A stretch of DNA of 64,000 bases from an uncultured Kangiellaceae bacterium. GTDB lineage: Bacteria > Pseudomonadota > Gammaproteobacteria > Enterobacterales > Kangiellaceae. Under the pieces are notes generated by a model. That model was given only the letters and a program-made list of their open reading frames with translations. It did no database searches and was not told the origin of the DNA. The position numbers and the translations under genes are program-made. Shown here piece by piece: positions 1 to 8,325 of the stretch (its first letter is position 1; each line of letters begins with the position of its first letter). The stretch spans positions 1-64,000 of the forward strand of contig CAJQOL010000033.1 of assembly GCA_905479925.1 (NCBI GenBank), given 5' to 3'.

Positions 1-107
1 CTTCGCAACAGGCCCAGAGTGAACGGTTTAGAAAGACCATTTCAGCGTGGTTTTTGGGTGAAGCTGAACAGTTAATAATTGATGATTCAACGGTCAGCTA
101 TAGCTAG
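1..107 (+). CDS. C-terminal fragment of an unidentified protein
   Basis: An open frame enters from the left edge (first full codon at 3) and stops with TAG at 105-107, giving 34 residues. The tail is mixed hydrophobic and charged (key stretch ISAWFLGEAEQL) and reads like normal protein, but it is too short to assign to a family. It converges on the GGDEF/EAL gene, whose stop lies 13 bases further on. I do not recognise it; the other two forward frames also stop within this stretch, so the call rests on composition only. Confidence 0.4.
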   Translation, partial: SQQAQSERFRKTISAWFLGEAEQLIIDDSTVSYS

Positions 108-120
108 TTTATAAGGTGAT

Positions 121-2637
121 TTAGAGTTGAGCGGTTGCTGCTTTGTTGATTTTTTTCATATAGTTATTTTTTATTAGTCGGTCGGTCGCTTCATTTGCAT
201 CCAAAGGTTTATCAAATATATATCCTTGTCCCATTTCGCAATCGTTTTGTTTTAAGAAGGCTATTTGTTCGATGGTTTCGATGCCTTCGGCGACTACAAC
301 CATACCAAGTTTATGGGCCATTGCGATAACCGCTGAGCTAATAGCCATATCGCTTTCGTTGTTTGGTATATCTTTAACGAATTCCCTATCAACTTTAAGA
401 ATGTCGACAGGAAACTGTTTTAGGTAGCTAAGTGATGAGTAGCCAGTTCCAAAGTCATCTATAGAGAGGGACAAACCTAATAGTTTTAACTGATGCAACT
501 TATCAATGGCTTCTTCAATATCATCCATCAACATACTTTCCGTAATTTCCATTTCTAAATAGTCACTATCAAGGTGATATTTACTTAAAGTCGACTGAAT
601 GCACTTCACTAAATTAGGATCTCGAAATTGTCTAGCGGACAAATTAACGGCGACTTTAAATTTACCGATATCCAACTTGCTCCACAGTTTTGCTTGTTTG
701 GCAGCCATATCCAGGATTTTTTCCCCGAGCGGAACAATTAAACCTGTATCCTCCAAAGCATCAATAAACAAATAGGGCGGTACTAGACCTCGCTTAGGGC
801 TATTCCACCTAAGCAAAGCTTCAAGTCCGATAATTCCAGCATTATTAAGGCAAATTTGCGGTTGATATTGTAGGAAAAACTCATCATTTTCCAAAGCTTC
901 TCTTAAGTCGTTCTCTAACTCCATTTTGTCATGAGCATCACTATTCATTGCCGCTGTATAGAAATGATAATGGTCTCTACCAAATCCTTTGGCTTTGTAC
1001 ATCGCTAGATCGGCGTTACGAAGAATAGTTTCCGGGTCTTCACCGTTATCAGGAGCTATCGATATACCTATGCTAGCCGTGACAGTAAACTGTTTGTTAA
1101 GCAAGATAATTGGTTTTCTTAATTCGTTCAGAATTTTTTCTGCTATGTAACCGGCACGTTGGGTATTATCTAAATGCTTGATTAGCACTGTAAATTCATC
1201 TCCGCCAATTCTTGCTACTGTGTCGGTATCTCTGACACATTGTTTGAGTCGAGATGCTACTTCCAGAAGGAGTCTATCGCCCTGATCATGACCTAACGAA
1301 TCATTAATTCTTTTAAACAAATCAAGGTCAATAAAAAGCACTGCGAACTGTTCTTGATTGCGGTTTATTTTGGTAAGGTTTTGTGAAATTCTATCCATAA
1401 ACAATCGACGATTAGCTAAGCCAGTTAGCTCATCGTAAAGTGCATTACGCTTGAGGATATCCTCTCTAATTTTTACTTCTTTTTCCAGGGATTGAAGCTG
1501 TCCGGTGAGCGACAACGCAGTATCATCAAGAGTGTCGAGTTCATCATGTAAAACCGGTTTTCTCTTGCCCTGTAAAAGTATCGCTTGTACTTTTTTGAAC
1601 CTTCCTCTTGCGAGTAACGGCAAAGTTCGGGAGAGGATCGAGAGGCGATTAATTGGCCTCCAAAGAGACAATAGAATAAATGTGAGCGTAACAAATATAC
1701 CGATAATAGCGATTACCAAAGCCTTGTAAACGCCGTCTGTAATCTTATTTCTGCTGTCCGTTATGTCATTAATTAACACTAAGTAAGCGGGGTAGTATTG
1801 GCTTTTAGTATCGAGTGGCAGAAATTTAACATTGATACTTTTGTTTCCATTTTCTATAAAATTACTTTGTTTTGTGGCTACTTCTAAAGAGTGAGCCTCT
1901 GCAACTTGTTGAATAAACGGATAACTGGATTTCGGGTTAGTAAGCCCAATGATATTAGCGTTCCATTGCGGTAAAATTTTATCGCCAAGGCCCAACCCTA
2001 CATGGTTTGGCATAAATTGTTTTACCGATATAATTCCTGTCTCTGCGCCGCTAGCTTCTTTCAAGTTGATTAACCAGTTAGCAACGGAGTGAGAAACCAC
2101 TAGAATTGAAATTTTTCCATCAGGTTCCAAAATTGGAGATGCTAGATAAAAACTGCAGCTATAACGACAAAAAAAGCGGCTTGTTGGTTGTTGGTTCTTT
2201 ATTGCTAAGTCGACTATCTCGTCGACCTGAGATTCAAAAGGTTCGCCCCATTGACCAACGGTCTCTTTATCAATATTAAGTAATAGCGCTGATTTGATAT
2301 CGAACAAAATCTGAATATTTAGCCATTGACTATCGAGGGATTTTTTTACCGTTAATTCGCTATTATTTTGGGAAAACATTGAAAAAATGTCAACAAAGTC
2401 GACTAAGCGACGATAGGTTTGAGCGATTAATCGATCATTTTCTGATTGTTGTTTATAAAGTAACTGCTCTTGTTGTGATACAAATTGTTGGTCAAGGCTA
2501 TTATAGGTATGGATTAGAATACTGCCATTGATGATAATTAGAATTACACTCAGGATCGTGACGATTTTCCACTTTAAGCTAAATTGAACTTTGTTAAAGC
2601 GGTTATCCTGCTTAGTACTTAGTTTTGTTGTGACCAT
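121..2637 (-). CDS. membrane-bound GGDEF/EAL cyclic-di-GMP turnover protein
   Basis: The 838-residue protein has a membrane segment near residues 23-44, a periplasmic sensor region of about 260 residues, a second membrane segment near 306-328 followed by a HAMP-like linker, a GGDEF domain (about 400-560) and an EAL domain (about 575-825). The GGDEF motif is intact and preceded five residues earlier by an RDTD inhibitory site. The EAL domain keeps EALLRW, the DDFGTGYS loop, the K of LKVD and the E of VAEGIE, so both diguanylate cyclase and phosphodiesterase activities are possible. It is the last gene of an operon with a porin (15 bases upstream) and a small periplasmic binding-like protein. 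That context suggests the sensor region responds to a periplasmic solute or to the binding protein; this is inference. Confidence 0.9.
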   Translation of the reverse strand: MVTTKLSTKQDNRFNKVQFSLKWKIVTILSVILIIINGSILIHTYNSLDQQFVSQQEQLLYKQQSENDRLIAQTYRRLVDFVDIFSMFSQNNSELTVKKSLDSQWLNIQILFDIKSALLLNIDKETVGQWGEPFESQVDEIVDLAIKNQQPTSRFFCRYSCSFYLASPILEPDGKISILVVSHSVANWLINLKEASGAETGIISVKQFMPNHVGLGLGDKILPQWNANIIGLTNPKSSYPFIQQVAEAHSLEVATKQSNFIENGNKSINVKFLPLDTKSQYYPAYLVLINDITDSRNKITDGVYKALVIAIIGIFVTLTFILLSLWRPINRLSILSRTLPLLARGRFKKVQAILLQGKRKPVLHDELDTLDDTALSLTGQLQSLEKEVKIREDILKRNALYDELTGLANRRLFMDRISQNLTKINRNQEQFAVLFIDLDLFKRINDSLGHDQGDRLLLEVASRLKQCVRDTDTVARIGGDEFTVLIKHLDNTQRAGYIAEKILNELRKPIILLNKQFTVTASIGISIAPDNGEDPETILRNADLAMYKAKGFGRDHYHFYTAAMNSDAHDKMELENDLREALENDEFFLQYQPQICLNNAGIIGLEALLRWNSPKRGLVPPYLFIDALEDTGLIVPLGEKILDMAAKQAKLWSKLDIGKFKVAVNLSARQFRDPNLVKCIQSTLSKYHLDSDYLEMEITESMLMDDIEEAIDKLHQLKLLGLSLSIDDFGTGYSSLSYLKQFPVDILKVDREFVKDIPNNESDMAISSAVIAMAHKLGMVVVAEGIETIEQIAFLKQNDCEMGQGYIFDKPLDANEATDRLIKNNYMKKINKAATAQL

Positions 2638-2652
2638 ACTGTTCTATATCCC

Positions 2653-3870
2653 TTAGAACCTGTAAGAAAGCATAATACTAAGCATTTGCCAATGCTTCTC
2701 AGTGTCAGAAGGGTCTAGACCAAAGTTAGTATTAAGAAGCGCTACACCGTTATTTTGCTGTAACTCTAACATCAACATCCAACTTTTATTCGGCTGCCAT
2801 TTGACTCCGGCCAGTAAACTTTTCTGAAACCCGAAAAATGCGGGACGTCCGGTTATAGCATTTAATCGTTGACCATTCTTATCATCTTTGTCAGGAAAGT
2901 AATTTTCATATCTAGAATAAAACGACCAGTTTGGGTCAAAATAGTATTGGCTTTGAAGGTACCAAGATTCGATTGGCAGTGAAAACTGAAATAACGCAGG
3001 GAACCGTACCTTGTAATTCATTCTTAAGTATTCCGCTGAAAATACCCAGTTACGAGCATTATATTCAGCGGATAACAGATTTAGATCAATCGCTATATCG
3101 CCGTTTGGAAACGGACTAGATGTAGCCTGTTGGAAGTCTAAGTCGATATCAAGTCTGGAGTAAGCGATTTTCCAACGCTCGTCGTTACTGGTAAGGCTTA
3201 ATCGGGACTGAAACATTGTTTCCCCGGTAAACTTGCCATCTGTATTGCTTCCTAATAATAACTCTTCGGTTGCTCTATTTGCTCTAGCTTTCCCATAGCC
3301 CGTCTCGAAAAGGGTCGTTCCAATATTTGAACGGTTTTCAAAATTAAACAAAATACCGTCAGATGAAAGCTGTAAATCTCTAGCAAAATCAAAATAAATC
3401 GCCTTTGGCGCATAAATTGACGGCCGAGTAAACGCGACATCTTGTGTTTCGTTATACAAGCCAAGCGCATTCTTAACCCTTCCGAGGCGTGCCCCCCACT
3501 GATTGTTCTGGTTGATAGGGGCCTTATAATCGATAAACGCGTAATCAATGTTAATATCGCCGTCGCTTTTTGCATTGACTCGTCGAGTAATAACCTGAGA
3601 TGCAATCCTCAATCTCGGGGATATTCTTTTGCTAGCATTAAGGCCAACTTCTGTTAATTTGAAGGTACCAGATTCGCTATTACCATTAACACTATTGTCG
3701 TCTGTAATAATATAACCTTGGCTTATAAACCCATTTACAGAGGTTTTATTGTCCGCATTTACTTGATAGCAATTAACGGTCAATATAAATAGCAACGTTA
3801 CTGCTATTGGTTTAAGAACATTTGCAGCTCGCTCAATCGTTGATTGTATTTTGTAAGTAATACCGTTCAT
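2653..3870 (-). CDS. outer-membrane porin-like beta-barrel protein
   Basis: The 405-residue protein has an N-terminal hydrophobic export signal (about residues 18-38, ending near VNA) and then alternating beta-strand-like sequence rich in aromatic residues, ending in YRF, the terminal aromatic signature of outer-membrane barrels. No catalytic motif is visible. Its start overlaps the stop of the upstream binding-protein gene by four bases (ATGA), which indicates translational coupling, and the GGDEF/EAL gene follows after 15 bases. The likely job is an outer-membrane channel serving the same ligand as its partners. The substrate is unknown; phosphate is suggested only by the PstS-like neighbour. 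Confidence 0.8.
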   Translation of the reverse strand: MNGITYKIQSTIERAANVLKPIAVTLLFILTVNCYQVNADNKTSVNGFISQGYIITDDNSVNGNSESGTFKLTEVGLNASKRISPRLRIASQVITRRVNAKSDGDINIDYAFIDYKAPINQNNQWGARLGRVKNALGLYNETQDVAFTRPSIYAPKAIYFDFARDLQLSSDGILFNFENRSNIGTTLFETGYGKARANRATEELLLGSNTDGKFTGETMFQSRLSLTSNDERWKIAYSRLDIDLDFQQATSSPFPNGDIAIDLNLLSAEYNARNWVFSAEYLRMNYKVRFPALFQFSLPIESWYLQSQYYFDPNWSFYSRYENYFPDKDDKNGQRLNAITGRPAFFGFQKSLLAGVKWQPNKSWMLMLELQQNNGVALLNTNFGLDPSDTEKHWQMLSIMLSYRF

Positions 3871-4313
3871 TGTTGTTTTACCTTCAGGGCCTTGACACTT
3901 CGGTCGATCATACTCGGTGGAATATAGCCAATGGCTCCTGTAATCGAGGAAACTTTTTCCCTCATTTGTTCGATTGTTTTTACTTCGATAGGGGCTTCAC
4001 CTGTGCCAGAAAACACAAGGCGGTCCCAACTTTTTCTCAGCTGGTAAGGAAAAAGTCCTAGGTGACTAATTGAAAATGCTTGGTGAATTGGATTTCTGTC
4101 GGCGAGTACGAAAACCTTAACTGGTTTTCCATCGGGCCATTCTTGCCGGCGCATTGCAAAGAAACTTCTTAATTGATTTTTTGAAATGGACTCGAGGTTA
4201 ACACTTACATTGGTTATTACCGTTGGCCGTTCATCAACAGATTCTTCTGCCCAACACGGTGAAGAACATGTTAGTAACAAAGTACCGATGAGAAATAGAC
4301 GAAAATTTAAAAT
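3867..4313 (-). CDS. small PstS-like periplasmic substrate-binding domain protein
   Basis: This short protein matches the small phosphate-ABC-type substrate-binding domain proteins of gammaproteobacteria: a segment ending LRSFFAMRRQEWPDG, then a basic region (QLRKSWDRLVFSG) and a closing GAIGYIPP motif. It lacks the second lobe of full PstS and has no ABC permease nearby. The only conventional start in frame is TTG at 4278-4280, which would leave a signal peptide without a basic N-terminus. An ATT at 4311-4313, nine bases after an AAAGG ribosome-binding site (4323-4327), gives a complete signal peptide ending CWA before EES; an in-frame stop lies just upstream. I use the ATT start. The gene heads an operon with a porin and a GGDEF/EAL receptor and may present a ligand to the receptor. 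Confidence 0.75.
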   Translation of the reverse strand: MLNFRLFLIGTLLLTCSSPCWAEESVDERPTVITNVSVNLESISKNQLRSFFAMRRQEWPDGKPVKVFVLADRNPIHQAFSISHLGLFPYQLRKSWDRLVFSGTGEAPIEVKTIEQMREKVSSITGAIGYIPPSMIDRSVKALKVKQQ

Positions 4314-4421
4314 GCTGCAGTGCCTTTATTACCACGTGATGGCCACGAATTTTGGTTACTTTTTAGTATAGCCAACAATCGCGAAAGTGCTAATCAAAGT
4401 TAGTCTAGACTCGCTTTAAAA

Positions 4422-5099
4422 CTAATGATGGTGTCCCACTTGGGTAAATAGAGCGGAGTAAAGGGTGAAACAGCCCCAGGAAAAGAAGAGAACGGCAAGT
4501 AAATAGCGCGCTACGGGCGAGTTTAGTTGTTTTTTTAATTTTTTGTTAGCCTCCCCCAACACTAACGTCGCAGGTAGAGTTCCAAGACCAAAGGCTAACA
4601 TAAAAAGAGAGCTTTGAACGCTATCGCTCAGGGTAATAGCGTATGCGAGGCTGGTATAGACTAATCCGCAGGGAAGCCAACCCCAAAGAGCTCCAAGTAA
4701 TAGCGCTTGCTTGTTGTTTTTGACAGGTAACAGTTTTTTACTTAATGGACTAATTCTATTCCAAAGAATTTTACCTATGCGCTCTAAACTGCTGAGAACC
4801 ATCCAGACTCTACTAATATACAAAGCCATCGCAATCAGGAGGGTGCCGGAAAAAACCTGCAAGAATGGTAGCGTCGTTGCTTTATCTAACAAGAATCCAA
4901 GAGAGCCGGCAATAGCGCCAATTAATGAATAACTAAAAATACGTCCAAATTGGTAAAGAAATAAATGTCGCCGACCGGCTGACTCGTCTGCACCCGTAAC
5001 CATTGACAAAGTAGAGATTATTCCTCCACACATAGCCATGCAGTGTCCCGCTCCCATAATTCCTAGTGTGAGCGCACCAACGAAATTAATGCTCTCCAT
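4422..5099 (-). CDS. TauE/SafE-type (UreH/DsbD-like) six-helix membrane protein
   Basis: The protein (225 residues) has about six hydrophobic helices and the paired signatures GHCMAMCGG near the N-terminus and LWGWLPCGLVY in the middle, typical of the sulfite-exporter TauE/SafE family branch related to UreH and DsbD transmembrane domains. In gammaproteobacteria this branch commonly sits beside ccoS and is thought to help cytochrome cbb3 oxidase assembly or copper handling. An ATG at 5112-5114 would extend it, but the ATG at 5097-5099 has AAGGA six bases upstream and is the better start. It overlaps the end of the DUF2057 gene by 14 bases, so the two are probably coupled. Which substrate it moves is unknown. 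Confidence 0.85.
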   Translation of the reverse strand: MESINFVGALTLGIMGAGHCMAMCGGIISTLSMVTGADESAGRRHLFLYQFGRIFSYSLIGAIAGSLGFLLDKATTLPFLQVFSGTLLIAMALYISRVWMVLSSLERIGKILWNRISPLSKKLLPVKNNKQALLLGALWGWLPCGLVYTSLAYAITLSDSVQSSLFMLAFGLGTLPATLVLGEANKKLKKQLNSPVARYLLAVLFFSWGCFTLYSALFTQVGHHH

Positions 5100-5769
5100 T
5101 GTTTTCCTTAGCATCGCTATCTTTTATGGCGCGTAGAAAACGCCTTTTTTCTTCGGGACTCGCTTTCTTCCACCAGTATTGTAGGTTACTAAGGGCAAGA
5201 GTCTCCGCTTTGTTTGTTTCTTTTTCGCCAGTTTTGCCCAGTCTTGCATTTTCTTCTTCACTGGTTTTGGGTTTTTCGCTTTTTAGAATTATAGGAGCTT
5301 GCCTATTTAATGGTTTTCTTGTTTGACGATGAATTGCCGATAGTGAATCAGTATTGGCAAACCATTGTTTATGATTGATTGTTTTTCCGGAGCTACTCTC
5401 AAACCAGACTTGGCTCTGTGTAGCGTAGATCCTCGCTGCACGAGCCATATGAGGCCTTAAAAACCGGATCTGGTAGCTCATATTTGCTTCGACATAAACG
5501 CTCACAATGAATATATCGGATGTAATAATATCAAAGCTATCATTTTCATCATCGTCAAAAACGGCCTCATATTCTAGTGCGAGTAAGTTAATACCTGGAT
5601 GTAAAGTGATGTCCCGTTTAGATTGTATTAGAGAACTCGAAGGCTCCTGTCCGTTTAAAGATATCAGGTTAAATTCTTCTGGAATTGAAATGTGCGAAGT
5701 GGCTGAGCTTGCGGGACTACTAAGTAAAAGCAGAATAACAAACCAGGTAGCTAATACTTTAGAGCTCAT
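5086..5769 (-). CDS. DUF2057-family exported protein
   Basis: The protein starts with a hydrophobic signal segment (VLATWFVILLLL) ending near SSA, followed by the DUF2057 pattern: a beta-rich N-terminal region with LISLNGQ, then a paired-acidic segment (EAVFDDDEND) and later an LQYWWKKASPEEKRRFL helix near the C-terminus. DUF2057 (YccT/UPF0319) proteins are exported proteins of uncertain function. A GTG at 5779-5781 is also possible, but an AAAGG lies directly against it and suits the ATG at 5767-5769 better. It lies between ccoS and the TauE-like gene on the same strand with short or overlapping junctions, so the three are likely one transcript. Confidence 0.75.
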   Translation of the reverse strand: MSSKVLATWFVILLLLSSPASSATSHISIPEEFNLISLNGQEPSSSLIQSKRDITLHPGINLLALEYEAVFDDDENDSFDIITSDIFIVSVYVEANMSYQIRFLRPHMARAARIYATQSQVWFESSSGKTINHKQWFANTDSLSAIHRQTRKPLNRQAPIILKSEKPKTSEEENARLGKTGEKETNKAETLALSNLQYWWKKASPEEKRRFLRAIKDSDAKENNGEH

Positions 5770-5792
5770 CAATTGGGGCACCTTTGAAGGGG

Positions 5793-5957
5793 TTAGCGAT
5801 AGGTTGTTTCGTCAGGCGCGTCATCATCAAGCAATATATTAACCGCTGGCGAGTCTAAATCGGAAAATTGGTCATTGCTAACCGCCCAGAAAAAGATAGA
5901 CACTGCGATGACCAGTAAAATAATACTTAGTGGAATTAACCAGTAGATAATGTCCAA
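5793..5957 (-). CDS. ccoS: cytochrome cbb3 oxidase assembly protein CcoS, TTG start
   Basis: This 54-residue protein begins (M)DIIYWLIPLS, continues as one membrane helix into FFWAVSNDQF and a DLDSPAVNILLDDD segment, and ends DETTYR. That order (hydrophobic helix, FFWAV, then an acidic tail with LDDD) is the hallmark of CcoS, which is needed to insert cofactors into cbb3-type cytochrome oxidase. The start is TTG at 5955-5957; an in-frame TGA lies two codons upstream, so no longer ATG start exists. The gene is followed by DUF2057 and a TauE/SafE-type gene on the same strand. The usual partners ccoNOQP and ccoGHI are not in this window, which is unusual. Confidence 0.8.
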   Translation of the reverse strand: MDIIYWLIPLSIILLVIAVSIFFWAVSNDQFSDLDSPAVNILLDDDAPDETTYR

Positions 5958-6055
5958 TATTCAGGTTTCCCATATAAAATCGCCTGCGAACAGACTATCT
6001 CTTTGATTCTATTATAAGCGATAGCTGATTTAATTAATAACGCTTATCTAATTGG

Positions 6056-6661
6056 TTAATTTGATTGGAATACAGGAGAAAGACCTGTGCCCCAGAATAT
6101 AACGGTGATGGCGAGCATTCCAACAAGGCTTACCATGGCTACTGTCAAGATTGAGCTGGAGAACAAAAAGGCTTTCTCCTCATTGATTCCCATCAGCTGT
6201 GGAACCCCTTTAAACAATAGATTTATTGACATTCCAATCGCGGCTAAGCTGACAAGCATGTCCAGCCATAAAATAGGAAAAGCGCCGAGAAAACCGGCAA
6301 GAAATAGCGGTGTGAAACTATAAGCTGTCAAGTTCAGACATTCTGACAAAGTGGGCTTTGCTCCATAGGTTTTAGCCATCCATTGTACAAAAAGTGATAG
6401 CACTAAAACGGCTGCCATAATAGCCAAATAAGCAGCTATGGATAAATACATAGCACTTTCTGTGGTCAGAGTGTGCGTTTCACCGCTTCCTACTTGCCAG
6501 CCGACATAGGTACTACCTACAAATGCTGATGCAGGCGGGATCGCCGCGAAAAAAGCTAGAAAGGTCAGATAAATATGGCTGATACTTTGTTTCTGTTCGC
6601 TAATATTCTTCCATTCTTTTGACGGAGCGTACATTAGTGCGAAGGCATTTGTTAGTGACAT
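6056..6661 (-). CDS. Yip1-family integral membrane protein
   Basis: The 201-residue protein opens with the Yip1-type N-terminus (LMYAPSKEWKNI), then has five hydrophobic segments, including the TLSECLNLTAYSFTPLFLAG stretch typical of bacterial Yip1-domain proteins. Its start ATG has AGAGGA five to six bases upstream. Bacterial members are inner-membrane proteins with no established function. It lies upstream of ccoS on the same strand, but about 100 bases separate them, and an ATAAGCG/CGCTTAT inverted repeat sits in that gap, so it may be a separate unit. Confidence 0.8.
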   Translation of the reverse strand: MSLTNAFALMYAPSKEWKNISEQKQSISHIYLTFLAFFAAIPPASAFVGSTYVGWQVGSGETHTLTTESAMYLSIAAYLAIMAAVLVLSLFVQWMAKTYGAKPTLSECLNLTAYSFTPLFLAGFLGAFPILWLDMLVSLAAIGMSINLLFKGVPQLMGINEEKAFLFSSSILTVAMVSLVGMLAITVIFWGTGLSPVFQSN

Positions 6662-6848
6662 ATTATCCTCTTTGTTGTTTTAATTAACTCGCCACAGATT
6701 AAGCGAAATAACTTACTTACGTCAATTTCAAATTCAATAATTATTGATCTAGCGCAATAACTTTTGATAAGTTAACGCTATTCAGAGGTCGGCTTCGTTA
6801 AGAGTCGTTTCGTTTCGTATTTATTTAGTGTGAATTTTGGAGAGTCTT

Positions 6849-7385
6849 ATGAGCCAGTCGTTAATATCAAGAAAGATCCTACTCATGTTTGGTCTATTGT
6901 TGGTGCTCGCACCTTCTATTACTAGCGCTGAGTCAAATAGCGCTGTTCAGTACAGTATGAAGAATTCTGCAATGCCGGTAGATGATTTGATAACCGGAGG
7001 TCAGCCGACGGTTGATGATTTGAAAAAAATGGCCAAAGAAGGGGTTACATTAGTTATAAACCTGAGAACAGACGGTGAATTTGACGGGTTTAATGAGAAA
7101 AAACTGGTTAATGAGCTGGGAATGCGTTATCTACATATTCCTGTTAACGGTGCTAAAGGTGTCGATAAAACCAATGCAGAACGGTTGCACCGAGCGCTAA
7201 ATTCGGCTAATGGCAAAACTTTACTTCATTGTGCAAGTAGTAACCGGGTTGGCGGATTGTTGGCAGCAAGGGCTTATCTATTCCAAAATTTTTCCGCAGC
7301 AGATGCATTTTCTCTTGGCAAGAAAGGTGGAATGAGAAGTACAGAAAAGTCACTAAAGCAAATAATAACGTCAACCAAAAACTAG
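6849..7385 (+). CDS. exported dual-specificity-phosphatase-like protein
   Basis: The 178-residue protein has a signal peptide (LLMFGLLLVLAPSITSA) and then the fold shared by beta-lactamase-hydrolase-like and tyrosine/dual-specificity phosphatases: a GGQPTVDDL motif, VINLR, and the P-loop HCASSNR with nucleophile C128 and R133. The start is the ATG at 6849-6851, six bases after GGAG; an in-frame TTG at 6837 overlaps this ribosome-binding site. Family members are often annotated as sulfur transferases or protein tyrosine phosphatases. Export to the periplasm makes a small phosphate ester or sulfur compound as likely a substrate as a protein. It stands alone, convergent with the DUF3108 gene. 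Confidence 0.75.
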   Translation: MSQSLISRKILLMFGLLLVLAPSITSAESNSAVQYSMKNSAMPVDDLITGGQPTVDDLKKMAKEGVTLVINLRTDGEFDGFNEKKLVNELGMRYLHIPVNGAKGVDKTNAERLHRALNSANGKTLLHCASSNRVGGLLAARAYLFQNFSAADAFSLGKKGGMRSTEKSLKQIITSTKN

Positions 7386-7404
7386 CCATCACTGGCTAGC
7401 AATC

Positions 7405-8298
7405 TTAACTGTTGCTAGCTAACGGTTCATAAGTTAACGATTTTAGTTTCAGCTTTACGTCGGGCTTGTCCTGCTCGAATTGTCCTATCTGCACCGGAAT
7501 AAAATTGAGTTCCGGTGCTAACCATAGGGTAAAAACGTCACCGTTCGACTTGTTTCTAACTAGTTTTAGGGTCTTTAAGGCGCCCATTTTTGTGTCAATA
7601 GTCTCGTTATTTTCTATCGAATATTGGTAATCGTGAATCTTTCCTTTGTAGCTTACTTTATAGTTAAACACTTGCTTTCCATGCAACAAATCTTCTCTTA
7701 ATTGGATGATATGTGAGACTCGGTCAAAAACTTGCTGTTGGTGTTTAAGTTGCCATTGACGCTTACCTTTTGATCCTGTTTCAACTTTATTTTTCCAGTC
7801 AAAAGTTTGTTCTATAACTCGCGGTTTTTTGAAGGTAACTTTGGTGTGCGAATAGAACCAGTCAGTTTGCAGCTCTCTATTGACAACCTGGAACCTAGTG
7901 GACTCATTGCTTTTTAACTTTATGAAATACTTTGATATATCTGCTTTGGTTTCAAGCAGCCATTGACCATTGGTGTTAGTCATCTTACGCGTCGCGCGTC
8001 CTAATTTGTCATCGGATGAATAAACGTCGTAAATCGCAGAATAGGGGTGTAGAAATTTCCACTGTGACGCTTTTGGGGAGTCAACGGTCTTTAGGTTTAC
8101 AGCTTTGTCTGATGGCTGGTTTTTGTTAGTCGGCAGTGGTTCAGCCTCCGCTGAAGCTTGAGCACTACAAAAAACTAGACCTAACGTCATTAGTGTAATC
8201 AAGAATTTGAGGTTACTAGATAATTTCGCACCCCCAAAATCTATATCCTTCTTTGAGGAATTGTTTTGATGACTGCTAAGCGAGTCTATATATTCCAT
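7405..8298 (-). CDS. DUF3108-family exported protein
   Basis: The 297-residue protein carries a hydrophobic export segment at about residues 30-50 (ending ASAEA), preceded by an unusually long polar N-terminus, so the true start may lie inside. The body has the DUF3108 pattern: HPYSAIYDVYSSDDKLGRATR near the start of the mature part, then TFDWKN and a C-terminal LWLAPELNFIPVQI segment. The fold resembles lipocalin-like or beta-barrel periplasmic proteins of unknown role. It follows purN by 27 bases on the same strand. The purM-purN-DUF3108 order recurs in gammaproteobacteria and suggests one transcript without showing a purine role. Confidence 0.8.
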   Translation of the reverse strand: MEYIDSLSSHQNNSSKKDIDFGGAKLSSNLKFLITLMTLGLVFCSAQASAEAEPLPTNKNQPSDKAVNLKTVDSPKASQWKFLHPYSAIYDVYSSDDKLGRATRKMTNTNGQWLLETKADISKYFIKLKSNESTRFQVVNRELQTDWFYSHTKVTFKKPRVIEQTFDWKNKVETGSKGKRQWQLKHQQQVFDRVSHIIQLREDLLHGKQVFNYKVSYKGKIHDYQYSIENNETIDTKMGALKTLKLVRNKSNGDVFTLWLAPELNFIPVQIGQFEQDKPDVKLKLKSLTYEPLASNS

Positions 8299-8325
8299 TT
8301 GTAATTACTAAATCCTTTCTATTTG

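Noticed and set aside
7383-7419. Two short inverted repeats at the convergent ends of the phosphatase-like and DUF3108 genes as a terminator
   Set aside because: Stems are perfect (8 bp at 7395-7402 and 7412-7419) but there is no T-run on either strand and the repeat overlaps the DUF3108 stop codon.
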